Source: Streptomyces sp. NBC_00464 (GTDB taxonomy: Bacteria; Actinomycetota; Actinomycetes; Streptomycetales; Streptomycetaceae). Taken from it: a stretch of DNA of 64,000 nucleotides. Where the stretch lies: assembly GCF_036013915.1 (NCBI RefSeq), contig NZ_CP107899.1, positions 4,712,001-4,776,000 on the forward strand, read 5' to 3'. Below the pieces are notes generated by a model that saw only the letters and a program-made list of their open reading frames with translations, was not told the DNA's origin and did not search any database. A program made the translations under genes and the position numbers. This document shows, in pieces, positions 1-7,860 of the stretch (position 1 is its first letter; each line of letters opens with the position of its first letter).

Positions 1-434
1 AGGGCCCGGGTGCCTGGTCCTGCGCCGGCGCCGGCAACCTGAGCAACGACGGTGTCGACCCGGGCGTCGACACCGGCTCCTCCGCCGCCAAGACGGAGAC
101 CGCCCCCAAGGCCGAGGCCGCCCCGAAGCAGGAGTCGGCGCCGGTCCAGCAGGCCGAGCCGAAGAAGGCCGAGCGCACCGAGGCCCCCGCCACCAACCGC
201 TCGGACCGCTCGGCCGCCCCCAAGGCCGAGTCGAAGACCGTCACCACCCCGACCGGCAAGAAGGTCGAGAAGGGTGACGGCGAGTACAAGGTCGTCACCG
301 GCGACTCGCTGAGCAAGATCGCCGCCGACCACCAGGTCAAGGGTGGCTGGGAGCAGCTCTTCAAGCTGAACAAGGACATCGTCACGGACGCCGACCTGAT
401 CTACCCGGGCCAGCAGCTCCACCTGACGAAGTAG
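1..434 (+). CDS. Rpf-like secreted protein with C-terminal LysM domain (5' part outside window)
   Basis: The frame is open from base 3 to the TAG at 432-434; the start lies upstream of the window. The first visible residues (GPGAWSCAGAGNLS) look like the end of a transglycosylase-like domain of the resuscitation-promoting-factor type. An Ala/Lys/Glu/Pro-rich linker follows, then a C-terminal LysM domain (YKVVTGDSLSKIAADH to YPGQQLHLTK) that should bind peptidoglycan. The architecture fits a secreted cell-wall hydrolase of the Streptomyces RpfA/RpfC kind, and in Streptomyces such genes lie just upstream of eno, as here. The Rpf assignment is inferred from the short tail and from context; the LysM domain is seen directly. 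Confidence 0.8.
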   Translation, partial: GPGAWSCAGAGNLSNDGVDPGVDTGSSAAKTETAPKAEAAPKQESAPVQQAEPKKAERTEAPATNRSDRSAAPKAESKTVTTPTGKKVEKGDGEYKVVTGDSLSKIAADHQVKGGWEQLFKLNKDIVTDADLIYPGQQLHLTK

Positions 435-459
435 TCGCGATCTCTCCTCGCTGACCATT

Positions 460-519
460 CCGGCCGCCCCGGCCCGGTGCGCACCTTCCCCCCGTGCGTA
501 CCGGGCCGGGGTCGGCCGG
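460..519 (+). terminator. GC-rich hairpin downstream of the LysM gene
   Basis: The arms 460-478 and 500-519 are nearly perfectly complementary (one bulge) around a 21-nt loop. The hairpin starts 25 nt after the stop codon. There is no long T-run, as is usual in Streptomyces. It probably ends the Rpf-like transcript. The rest of 520-720 should hold the eno promoter; an AT-rich patch lies at about 527-570, but I could not assign a convincing -35/-10 pair. Confidence 0.6.
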
Positions 520-570
520 TTTCGGCGTTGATCGTTCAACTGTTGTAGTTACTCGTCAGTAAAATTCTGA

Positions 571-2001
<1,431 letters not shown>

Positions 2002-2116
2002 CACACAGCAGGCCCGGTAAAGCCCGGCGGGGTCAAGTGCCCCGGCCTCCGTCCGTCCCCGCACTCGGTCCCGTACCGTGTGCGGGGACGGACGTGCGTA
2101 ATGGGGAGGCGGAGAC

Positions 2117-2587
2117 ATGGCCGCGAAGGACCGGGACCGGTTCTCCACCGCGACCCGGCTGCGGTTGCTCGGCGAGCAGACCGCGGCCCGCGTCTACCGG
2201 TCCCAGAACCGCCGGCAGGCCCGCCGCTCCCGGCTCACCGGCCGGGCCGCCTTCCTGGCCCTGATCGTCTGCTCACTGATCGTCGCTCTCGCGTACCCGA
2301 TGCGGCAGTACGTGTCGCAGCGTGACGAGATCGCCGACCAGGAGCGGCTGGCGCAGGAGGCCGAGGCCCGTACCGAGGAGCTGCGCGACGAGAAGGCGCG
2401 GCTCCAGGACGACGCGTACATCAAGCGGCTGGCCCGTGAGCACCTGCACTACCTTCTTCCCGGGGAGACCGGCTACACCGTGGTCGACCCCGACGCGGTC
2501 AAGGAGCGCAACGGGAAGCCGGAGGAGTCCGACCGGCCGTGGCACTCCAATCTGTGGGACGGCGTCGACAGCGCCGACCGCGGCTGA
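2117..2587 (+). CDS. FtsB/DivIC-family septum formation initiator protein
   Basis: This 156-residue bitopic membrane protein has a basic cytoplasmic N-terminus, one transmembrane segment at about residues 44-62 (AAFLALIVCSLIVALAYPM), an Ala/Glu/Arg-rich coiled coil at about 68-100, and the family-typical motif YIKRLAREHLHYLLPGETGY. FtsB/DivIC proteins link FtsL and FtsQ/DivIB in the divisome. The conserved actinobacterial order eno - ftsB-like - DUF501 - ppx-like supports the call. It cannot be told from sequence alone whether FtsB or DivIC is the better name. Confidence 0.88.
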   Translation: MAAKDRDRFSTATRLRLLGEQTAARVYRSQNRRQARRSRLTGRAAFLALIVCSLIVALAYPMRQYVSQRDEIADQERLAQEAEARTEELRDEKARLQDDAYIKRLAREHLHYLLPGETGYTVVDPDAVKERNGKPEESDRPWHSNLWDGVDSADRG

Positions 2588-2682
2588 GCCGCAGCCCCTC
2601 TTCGCCGTACACCCGTACACCCGCACACCCGTACATCTGCAGAACCGCAGTTCGAGCAGTCCGATCAGAACCCTAGGCAGGC

Positions 2683-3222
2683 ATGGAAACGCCCCCTCCC
2701 CAGACCGAGTCCACCGCGCCCTCCGACGCGGACATCGCCGCGTTCCAGCAGCAGCTGGGGCGCCCGCCGCGGGGGCTGCGCGCGATCGCGCACCGCTGCC
2801 CGTGCGGCAACCCGGACGTGGTCGAGACGCAGCCCCGGCTGGAGGACGGTACGCCGTTCCCGACGACGTTCTATCTGACGTGCCCGCGCGCGGCCTCCGC
2901 GATCGGCACGCTGGAGGCGAACGGGGTCATGAAGGAGATGACCGAGCGCCTCGGTACGGACCCCGAGCTGGCCGCGGCGTACCGGGCCGCGCACGAGGAC
3001 TACATCGCGCGGCGTGACGCCATCGAGGTGCTGGAGGGCTTCCCGAGCGCGGGCGGCATGCCGGACCGGGTGAAGTGCCTGCACGTGCTCGTCGGGCACT
3101 CGCTGGCCGCGGGGCCGGGCGTGAACCCGCTCGGGGACGAGGCGATCGCGATGCTGCCGGAGTGGTGGCGCAAGGGACCGTGCGTTTCGCCTTGCGGCGG
3201 GGCGGACGGGGACGAGGGCTGA
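2683..3222 (+). CDS. DUF501 domain-containing protein
   Basis: This 179-residue protein belongs to the DUF501 family, recognised by the HRCPCGNPDVVETQPRLEDG and TPFPTTFYLTCPRA motifs and a second His/Cys motif (KCLHVLVGHSLAAG). The spaced Cys and His residues suggest metal binding, but the function is unknown. The family is restricted to actinobacteria and relatives, almost always between a divIC/ftsB-like gene and a ppx-like gene, so it may belong with cell division or polyphosphate metabolism. A pair of hairpins follows it. Confidence 0.9.
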   Translation: METPPPQTESTAPSDADIAAFQQQLGRPPRGLRAIAHRCPCGNPDVVETQPRLEDGTPFPTTFYLTCPRAASAIGTLEANGVMKEMTERLGTDPELAAAYRAAHEDYIARRDAIEVLEGFPSAGGMPDRVKCLHVLVGHSLAAGPGVNPLGDEAIAMLPEWWRKGPCVSPCGGADGDEG

Positions 3223-3229
3223 GGTTCCT

Positions 3230-3288
3230 GCCGGGGGCTCTGCCCCCGGCCCCCGCTCCTCAATCTCCCCCGGACTTCGTCCGGGGGA
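3230..3288 (+). repeat. Two adjacent GC hairpins between DUF501 and ppx-like genes
   Basis: Hairpin one pairs 3230-3238 with 3242-3250 (9 bp, 3-nt loop). Hairpin two pairs 3266-3275 with 3279-3288 (10 bp, TTC loop). Their CCCCGGAC...GTCCGGGG character resembles intergenic palindromes scattered through Streptomyces chromosomes. The pair may attenuate read-through into the ppx-like gene or be a REP-like element. Confidence 0.6.
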
Positions 3289-3354
3289 CCCCCAGGGGCT
3301 TGAAGTGCCGTCGGTGGGGCTTGAAAGACATGATGAGCCGGAGAGGCTGAAGAG

Positions 3355-4299
3355 ATGACGCGTGTAGCCGCCATTGACTGCGGTACCAACTCCATCCGAC
3401 TGCTCGTCGCGGACGCCGACCCCGTCACGGGGGAGCTCGTCGAGCTCGACCGGCGGATGGAGATCGTCCGGCTGGGGCAGGGGGTCGACCGGACCGGGCG
3501 GCTCGCCCCCGAGGCGCTGGAGCGGACCTTCGCCGCCTGCCGGCAGTACGCGGCGGTGATCAAGGAGCACGGTGCGGAGAAGATCCGCTTCGTCGCCACC
3601 TCCGCCTCCCGCGACGCGGAGAACAGGGCCGACTTCGTCCGTGGCGTGCTGGACATCCTGGGCGTCGAGCCGGAGGTGATCACCGGCGACCAGGAGGCCG
3701 AGTTCTCGTTCGACGGGGCCACCAAGGAGCTCGTCGGGCGCGACGACCTCGCCAAGCCGTATCTCGTCGTGGACATCGGCGGCGGCTCCACCGAGTTCGT
3801 CGTCGGCGACGACCGGGTGCGGTCCGCCCGGTCCGTGGACATCGGCTGCGTCCGGATGACCGAGCGCCACCTCATGCGGGACGGTGTCGTCGCCGACCCG
3901 CCCGCGCCGGCCGCGATCGACGCGATCCGGGCCGACGTGGACGCCGCCCTGGACCTCGCGGAGGAGACCGTCCCGCTCACCTCTGCGGCCACGCTCGTCG
4001 GCCTCGCCGGGACGGTCACCACGGTGGCCGCCATCGCGCTGGGGCTCGAGGAGTACGACTCCGAGGCGATCCACCACTCACGGATCTCCCTGGAGCAGGT
4101 CCGGGAGATCACCGGGCGGCTGCTCGCCTCGACCCATGCCGAGCGTGCGGCGATCGGTGCGATGCACCCGGGCCGGGTCGATGTGATCACCTCGGGGGCG
4201 CTGATCCTGCTGGCCGTGATGGAGCGGACCGGGGCACGCGAGGTCGTCGTCAGCGAACACGACATTCTCGACGGCATCGCCTTCTACGCGGCCCGCTGA
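3355..4299 (+). CDS. Ppx/GppA phosphatase family protein (exopolyphosphatase-like)
   Basis: This 314-residue member of the ASKHA phosphotransferase fold carries the first phosphate-binding motif VAAIDCGTNSIRLLVAD at the N-terminus, the conserved FVATSASRDAEN segment, and the second phosphate motif LVVDIGGGSTEFVV at about residues 139-152. Such proteins hydrolyse inorganic polyphosphate or the pppGpp 5'-phosphate. It is the short single-domain form typical of actinobacteria, without the HD-like C-terminal domain of E. coli Ppx. ATG 3355 follows GGAGAGGCTGAAGAG. Substrate preference cannot be read from the sequence. Confidence 0.92.
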   Translation: MTRVAAIDCGTNSIRLLVADADPVTGELVELDRRMEIVRLGQGVDRTGRLAPEALERTFAACRQYAAVIKEHGAEKIRFVATSASRDAENRADFVRGVLDILGVEPEVITGDQEAEFSFDGATKELVGRDDLAKPYLVVDIGGGSTEFVVGDDRVRSARSVDIGCVRMTERHLMRDGVVADPPAPAAIDAIRADVDAALDLAEETVPLTSAATLVGLAGTVTTVAAIALGLEEYDSEAIHHSRISLEQVREITGRLLASTHAERAAIGAMHPGRVDVITSGALILLAVMERTGAREVVVSEHDILDGIAFYAAR

Positions 4300-4410
4300 G
4301 ACCTGTCCCGCAGCCGGCCGCGAACGCTGCTCATCAGCACTCCGGCCTGCACTTTTGAGCCGCTCGGAACCCTTCTGCGGGCACCTTCGGGGACACGGCG
4401 CGACGAAGTT

Positions 4411-4426
4411 CGTGAACTTCTTCACA
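4411..4426 (+). promoter_or_regulatory. Rex operator-like site 1 upstream of ndh
   Basis: CGTGAACTTCTTCACA matches the Streptomyces Rex operator consensus TGTGAACGNNTTCACA at 12 of 14 defined positions and keeps the GTGA-N6-TCAC core. It lies 309 nt upstream of the ndh start. Rex is the NADH/NAD+-sensing repressor of respiratory genes, and ndh is an expected target. The match is seen directly; binding is inferred. Confidence 0.65.
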
Positions 4427-4683
4427 AGGAAATCGGCCCCCTGGGGCGGACTTCTGCTCCGAACGGGCCCACGGGAGGGTGTGCGGGGTCGCCCGCGCCG
4501 CATACGGGAGGGTTCCGGACGCGTTGCGGGAGTGTGAATCGGAGGGGTGGTCCACCTCGCTCGGCGGCTCAAGGGCCAGCTCACAAGCGGTGAACAACGT
4601 TCGCCAGGGTGTTGTGGTTCCCCTGCGGGGCCATGACCTGGGTCACGTGGGCGGCGAAGTGTAGCAGAGGGTGGGCCATACCT

Positions 4684-4699
4684 TGTGAAGGGGCTCACG
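4684..4699 (+). promoter_or_regulatory. Rex operator-like site 2 immediately upstream of ndh
   Basis: TGTGAAGGGGCTCACG has the GTGA-N6-TCAC core and matches the Rex consensus at 11 of 14 defined positions. It ends 36 nt before the ndh start codon, where a bound repressor would block transcription. It is weaker in the inner positions than site 1. Confidence 0.45.
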
Positions 4700-4734
4700 A
4701 GCGTGCCCCCCGAGGGGGGTGGATACTCGATGGC

Positions 4735-6120
4735 ATGAGCACCACGGAGCGTCCCAGGATCCTCGTAGTAGGCGGTGGGTACGTAGGCCTGTACGCAGCT
4801 CGGCGCATTCTGAAGAAGATGCGCTACGGAGAGGCGACCGTCACGGTCGTCGACCCCCGGTCGTACATGACCTACCAGCCCTTCCTCCCCGAAGCTGCTG
4901 CCGGCAGCATCTCGCCTCGGCATGTCGTCGTCCCACTGCGACGCGTGCTGCCCAAGGCTGAGGTTCTCACCGGCCGAGTCACGACCATCGACCAGGACCG
5001 CAAGGTCGCCACGGTTGCGCCGCTCGTCGGCGAGGCCTACGAGCTGCCCTTCGACTACCTGGTCATCGCGATGGGCGCCGTCTCCCGTACCTTCCCGATC
5101 CCCGGCCTGGCCGAACAGGGCATCGGCATGAAGGGCATCGAGGAGGCCATCGGCCTGCGCAACCACGTCCTGGAGCAGCTGGACAAGGCTGACTCGACGA
5201 CCGACGAGGACGTCCGCCGCAGGGCGCTGACGTTCGTCTTCGTGGGCGGCGGTTTCGCCGGTGCGGAGACCATCGGCGAGGTCGAGGACATGGCCCGCGA
5301 CGCGGCGAAGTACTACACGAACGTGAAGCGCGAGGACATGCGCTTCATCCTCGTCGACGCCGCCGACAAGATCCTTCCCGAGGTCGGCCCGAAGCTGGGC
5401 ACCTGGGGCCGGGAGCACCTGGAGTCCCGGGGTGTCGAGGTCTTCCTCTCGACCTCCATGGACTCCTGCGTCGACGGTCACGTGGTGCTGAAGAACGGCC
5501 TGGAGGTCGACTCCAACACCATCGTGTGGACCGCCGGTGTGAAGCCGAACCCGGCGCTGGCCCGTTTCGGCCTGCCGCTCGGCCCGCGTGGCCACGTCGA
5601 CACCAACGAGAAGCTCCAGGTGCAGGGCACCGACTACATCTGGGCCGCGGGCGACAACGCCCAGGTGCCGGACATGATCGGCCGCAAGGCCGGCAACCCG
5701 AACGCCTGGTGCCCGCCGAACGCCCAGCACGCGCTGCGTCAGGCCAAGGTCCTCGGCGACAACGTCATCTCCGGGATGCGCGGCTTCCCGCAGGGCGAAT
5801 ACAGCCACGCCAACAAGGGTGCGGTCGCCGGTCTGGGCCTGCACAAGGGCGTCGCGATGATCGTCATGGGCAAGGTGAAGATCAAGCTCAAGGGCCGTCT
5901 CGCCTGGTACATGCACCGCGGATACCACGGCATGGCGATGCCGACCTGGAACCGTAAGATCCGGATCTTCGCCGACTGGACCCTGGCGATGTTCCTCAAG
6001 CGCGAGGTCGTCTCGCTCGGCGCCATGGAGACTCCGCGCGAGGAGTTCTACGAGGCCGCCAAGCCGGCGCCGGCCCCCGCCGCCGCGAAGCCCGTGGGCG
6101 AGAAGGCCAAGGCCTCCTAG
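4735..6120 (+). CDS. ndh: Type II NADH dehydrogenase (NAD(P)/FAD-dependent oxidoreductase)
   Basis: This 461-residue single-subunit NADH:quinone oxidoreductase transfers electrons from NADH to menaquinone at the inner face of the membrane without pumping protons. The FAD-binding motif ILVVGGGYVGLYAARR lies at the N-terminus, the NADH-binding motif FVFVGGGFAGAETIGE in the middle, and WAAGDNAQVP is the second FAD contact. The C-terminal third (AWYMHRGYHGMAMPTWNRK) is membrane-associated in this family. ATG 4735 gives the normal N-terminus. A 5' extension to 4609 is open but unlikely. Regulation by redox state through Rex is suggested by the upstream sites. Confidence 0.95.
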   Translation: MSTTERPRILVVGGGYVGLYAARRILKKMRYGEATVTVVDPRSYMTYQPFLPEAAAGSISPRHVVVPLRRVLPKAEVLTGRVTTIDQDRKVATVAPLVGEAYELPFDYLVIAMGAVSRTFPIPGLAEQGIGMKGIEEAIGLRNHVLEQLDKADSTTDEDVRRRALTFVFVGGGFAGAETIGEVEDMARDAAKYYTNVKREDMRFILVDAADKILPEVGPKLGTWGREHLESRGVEVFLSTSMDSCVDGHVVLKNGLEVDSNTIVWTAGVKPNPALARFGLPLGPRGHVDTNEKLQVQGTDYIWAAGDNAQVPDMIGRKAGNPNAWCPPNAQHALRQAKVLGDNVISGMRGFPQGEYSHANKGAVAGLGLHKGVAMIVMGKVKIKLKGRLAWYMHRGYHGMAMPTWNRKIRIFADWTLAMFLKREVVSLGAMETPREEFYEAAKPAPAPAAAKPVGEKAKAS

Positions 6121-6200
6121 TCCACACCCGGACGGGAGGGCTCAGCTCCTCCGGTCCGGTCCGCGGATCTCCGTATCCGCGACAGACAGTCGCACGACGC

Positions 6201-6244
6201 CCGAAGGGGCCGTCCGCCATCCGTGGTGCGGACGGCCCCTTCGG
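6201..6244 (+). terminator. Terminator hairpin after ndh
   Basis: The arms 6201-6216 and 6229-6244 form a perfect 16-bp stem with a 12-nt loop, 80 nt after the ndh stop. This is a strong intrinsic-terminator-like structure. Confidence 0.8.
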
Positions 6245-6430
6245 CGTATCGGCGCAGGTCGGCGCGGCAGCCGCCGCGGGAGTGCGGGGGCCAGCCTCCC
6301 GGCGGATGCATGTGCGGTACAAGTATTTTGCCGTTCCATTGCGCAGTAGCGGTATGGCCGGGCCGCCGGAAACTGTTGTGGGGGGTGTACCTCGCCGTGG
6401 CGCCAAGGGTGCCGGGGCGTGGTCCGAGAC

Positions 6431-6450
6431 ATGTCTGGGCATGTCTGGGC
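6431..6450 (+). repeat. Tandem 10-bp direct repeat upstream of cfa-like gene
   Basis: ATGTCTGGGC occurs twice in perfect tandem, and the first copy is joined on its left to form the palindrome GACATGTC (6428-6435). It ends 33 nt before the start of the methyltransferase gene, a plausible place for a regulator site. Confidence 0.5.
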
Positions 6451-6483
6451 ACGTTGGGAAACACCATCACGGAGGTGTGCGCC

Positions 6484-7788
6484 ATGGCAGACGCCGCATC
6501 GCGGCTGACCGCTCTCGCCCAGGAGTTGCTGGGAGAACCCCTGCCGGTCCGTATCCGGGCCTGGGACGGCAGCGAATCCGGACCCCCCGGTGCCCCTGTC
6601 CTCGTCATCAGGAACCGCCGCGCCCTGCGCCGACTGCTGTGGAAGCCGGGCGAACTGGGCCTGGCCCGCGCCTGGGTGGCCGGCGAGCTCGACATCGAAG
6701 GCGATCTGTACGCGGCCCTGGACCTGATGGCCGGGCTGATCTGGGAGCGCGGCGGCGACGCGAAGGACAGCGTCCATCCGGTCCGCGACCCGAAGCTGCG
6801 GTCCGCCGCCAAGGGACTGCTGCAACTGGCGGGCCCCTGGCCGCCGCCCCCGCCCCCGCCCGAGGAGGTACGCCGGCGTTCCGGCACCCTCCACACCAAG
6901 CGCCGCGACAAGGAGGCCATCAGCCACCACTACGACGTGGGCAATGACTTCTACGAACTGGTCCTCGGCCCGTCCATGGTCTACTCCTGCGCCTACTGGG
7001 AGGACGGCGGGAACCTGGAGGACGCTCAGCGCGACAAGCTCGACCTGGTCTGCCGCAAGCTCGCGCTGAAGGAGGACGACCGCCTCCTGGATGTCGGCTG
7101 CGGCTGGGGCTCCATGGCCATCCACGCCGCCCGCGAGTACGGCGCCCGCGTCACCGGAGTGACCCTCTCCGTGGAACAGGCCGCCTTCGCCAGGAAGCGC
7201 ATTGCCGAGGAGGGCCTGACCGACCGGATCGAGATCCGGGTTCAGGACTACCGGGACGTCAGGGACGGCCCGTACGACGCCATCTCCTCGATCGGCATGG
7301 CCGAACACGTCGGCTCGGTTCGCTACCGCGAGTACGCCGACGACCTCTACGCACTCCTCAAGCCCGGCGGGCGTCTCCTCAACCACCAGATCGCCCGCCG
7401 CCCGGAGAAGGACGAGTCCGCCTACCACGTGGACGAGTTCATCGACGCCTACGTCTTCCCGGACGGCGAGCTGGCCCCGGTCGGCCGGACCGTCGCGACG
7501 CTCGAAGAAGCCGGTTTCGAGACGCGCGACGTCGAGTCGCTCCGCGAGCACTACGCCCTCACCCTGCGCCGCTGGGTCGCCAACCTGGAGGGGGACTGGG
7601 ACAGGGCGGTACGGATGACCTCGCCCGGCAGGGCCAGGGTCTGGCGCCTCTACATGGCCGCCTCCGCGCTCTCCTTCGAGCACAACAAGATCGGCGTGAA
7701 CCAGATCCTCGCGGTCCGCCCGGCCGACGGCGGGGGCGCCCGCATGCCGCTGCGCGCCCGCGACTGGAAGGCCGACGCGACCGGCTGA
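6484..7788 (+). CDS. Cyclopropane-fatty-acyl-phospholipid synthase family methyltransferase
   Basis: This 434-residue protein has a mycolic-acid-cyclopropane-synthase/CFA-type SAM-dependent methyltransferase domain: KRRDKEAISHHYDVGNDFYE, the SAM motif LLDVGCGWGSMAIHAA, and SSIGMAEHVG. It should transfer a methylene or methyl group from SAM to unsaturated acyl chains of membrane phospholipids. The roughly 150-residue N-terminal region is the usual CFA extension. ATG 6484 follows the ribosome site GGAGGTG. A proline run lies between the two regions. The exact product, cyclopropyl or methyl-branched, is uncertain. Confidence 0.9.
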   Translation: MADAASRLTALAQELLGEPLPVRIRAWDGSESGPPGAPVLVIRNRRALRRLLWKPGELGLARAWVAGELDIEGDLYAALDLMAGLIWERGGDAKDSVHPVRDPKLRSAAKGLLQLAGPWPPPPPPPEEVRRRSGTLHTKRRDKEAISHHYDVGNDFYELVLGPSMVYSCAYWEDGGNLEDAQRDKLDLVCRKLALKEDDRLLDVGCGWGSMAIHAAREYGARVTGVTLSVEQAAFARKRIAEEGLTDRIEIRVQDYRDVRDGPYDAISSIGMAEHVGSVRYREYADDLYALLKPGGRLLNHQIARRPEKDESAYHVDEFIDAYVFPDGELAPVGRTVATLEEAGFETRDVESLREHYALTLRRWVANLEGDWDRAVRMTSPGRARVWRLYMAASALSFEHNKIGVNQILAVRPADGGGARMPLRARDWKADATG

Positions 7789-7796
7789 TCCAGGAC

Positions 7797-7850
7797 GGCA
7801 CGGCAGAGGGCCGGTACCCGCCATGGCGGGTACCGGCCCTCTGCCGTGTC
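7797..7850. terminator. Perfect palindromic bidirectional terminator
   Basis: Bases 7800-7847 form a perfect 48-nt palindrome (24-bp arms, centred on CCATGG), extended to about 7797-7850 with one G-T pair. It sits between the stop codons of the convergent cfa-like gene and the ABC permease gene and should terminate both transcripts. Confidence 0.88.
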
Positions 7851-7860
7851 CTGTTCCGTG

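Larger units (their letters stand above)
4300..4734. other. 435-nt region upstream of ndh
   Basis: No convincing coding sequence was seen here. The region holds two Rex-operator-like sites, given separately, and a GTGAAC/GTTCGC imperfect inverted repeat around 4590-4604 whose spacing does not fit the Rex consensus. A GAGGGGGG ribosome-site-like run lies at 4712-4719. Confidence 0.6.
6121..6483. other. 363-nt region between ndh and the cfa-like gene
   Basis: The region contains the ndh terminator hairpin at 6201-6244 and a tandem 10-bp repeat at 6431-6450. Nothing else was recognised. It must contain the promoter of the downstream methyltransferase gene; an AT-richer patch occurs near 6311-6345. 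Confidence 0.6.

Noticed and set aside
4584..4604. Third Rex site upstream of ndh
   Set aside because: The GTGAAC/GTTCGC arms are 3 nt apart, which does not keep the GTGA-N6-TCAC spacing.
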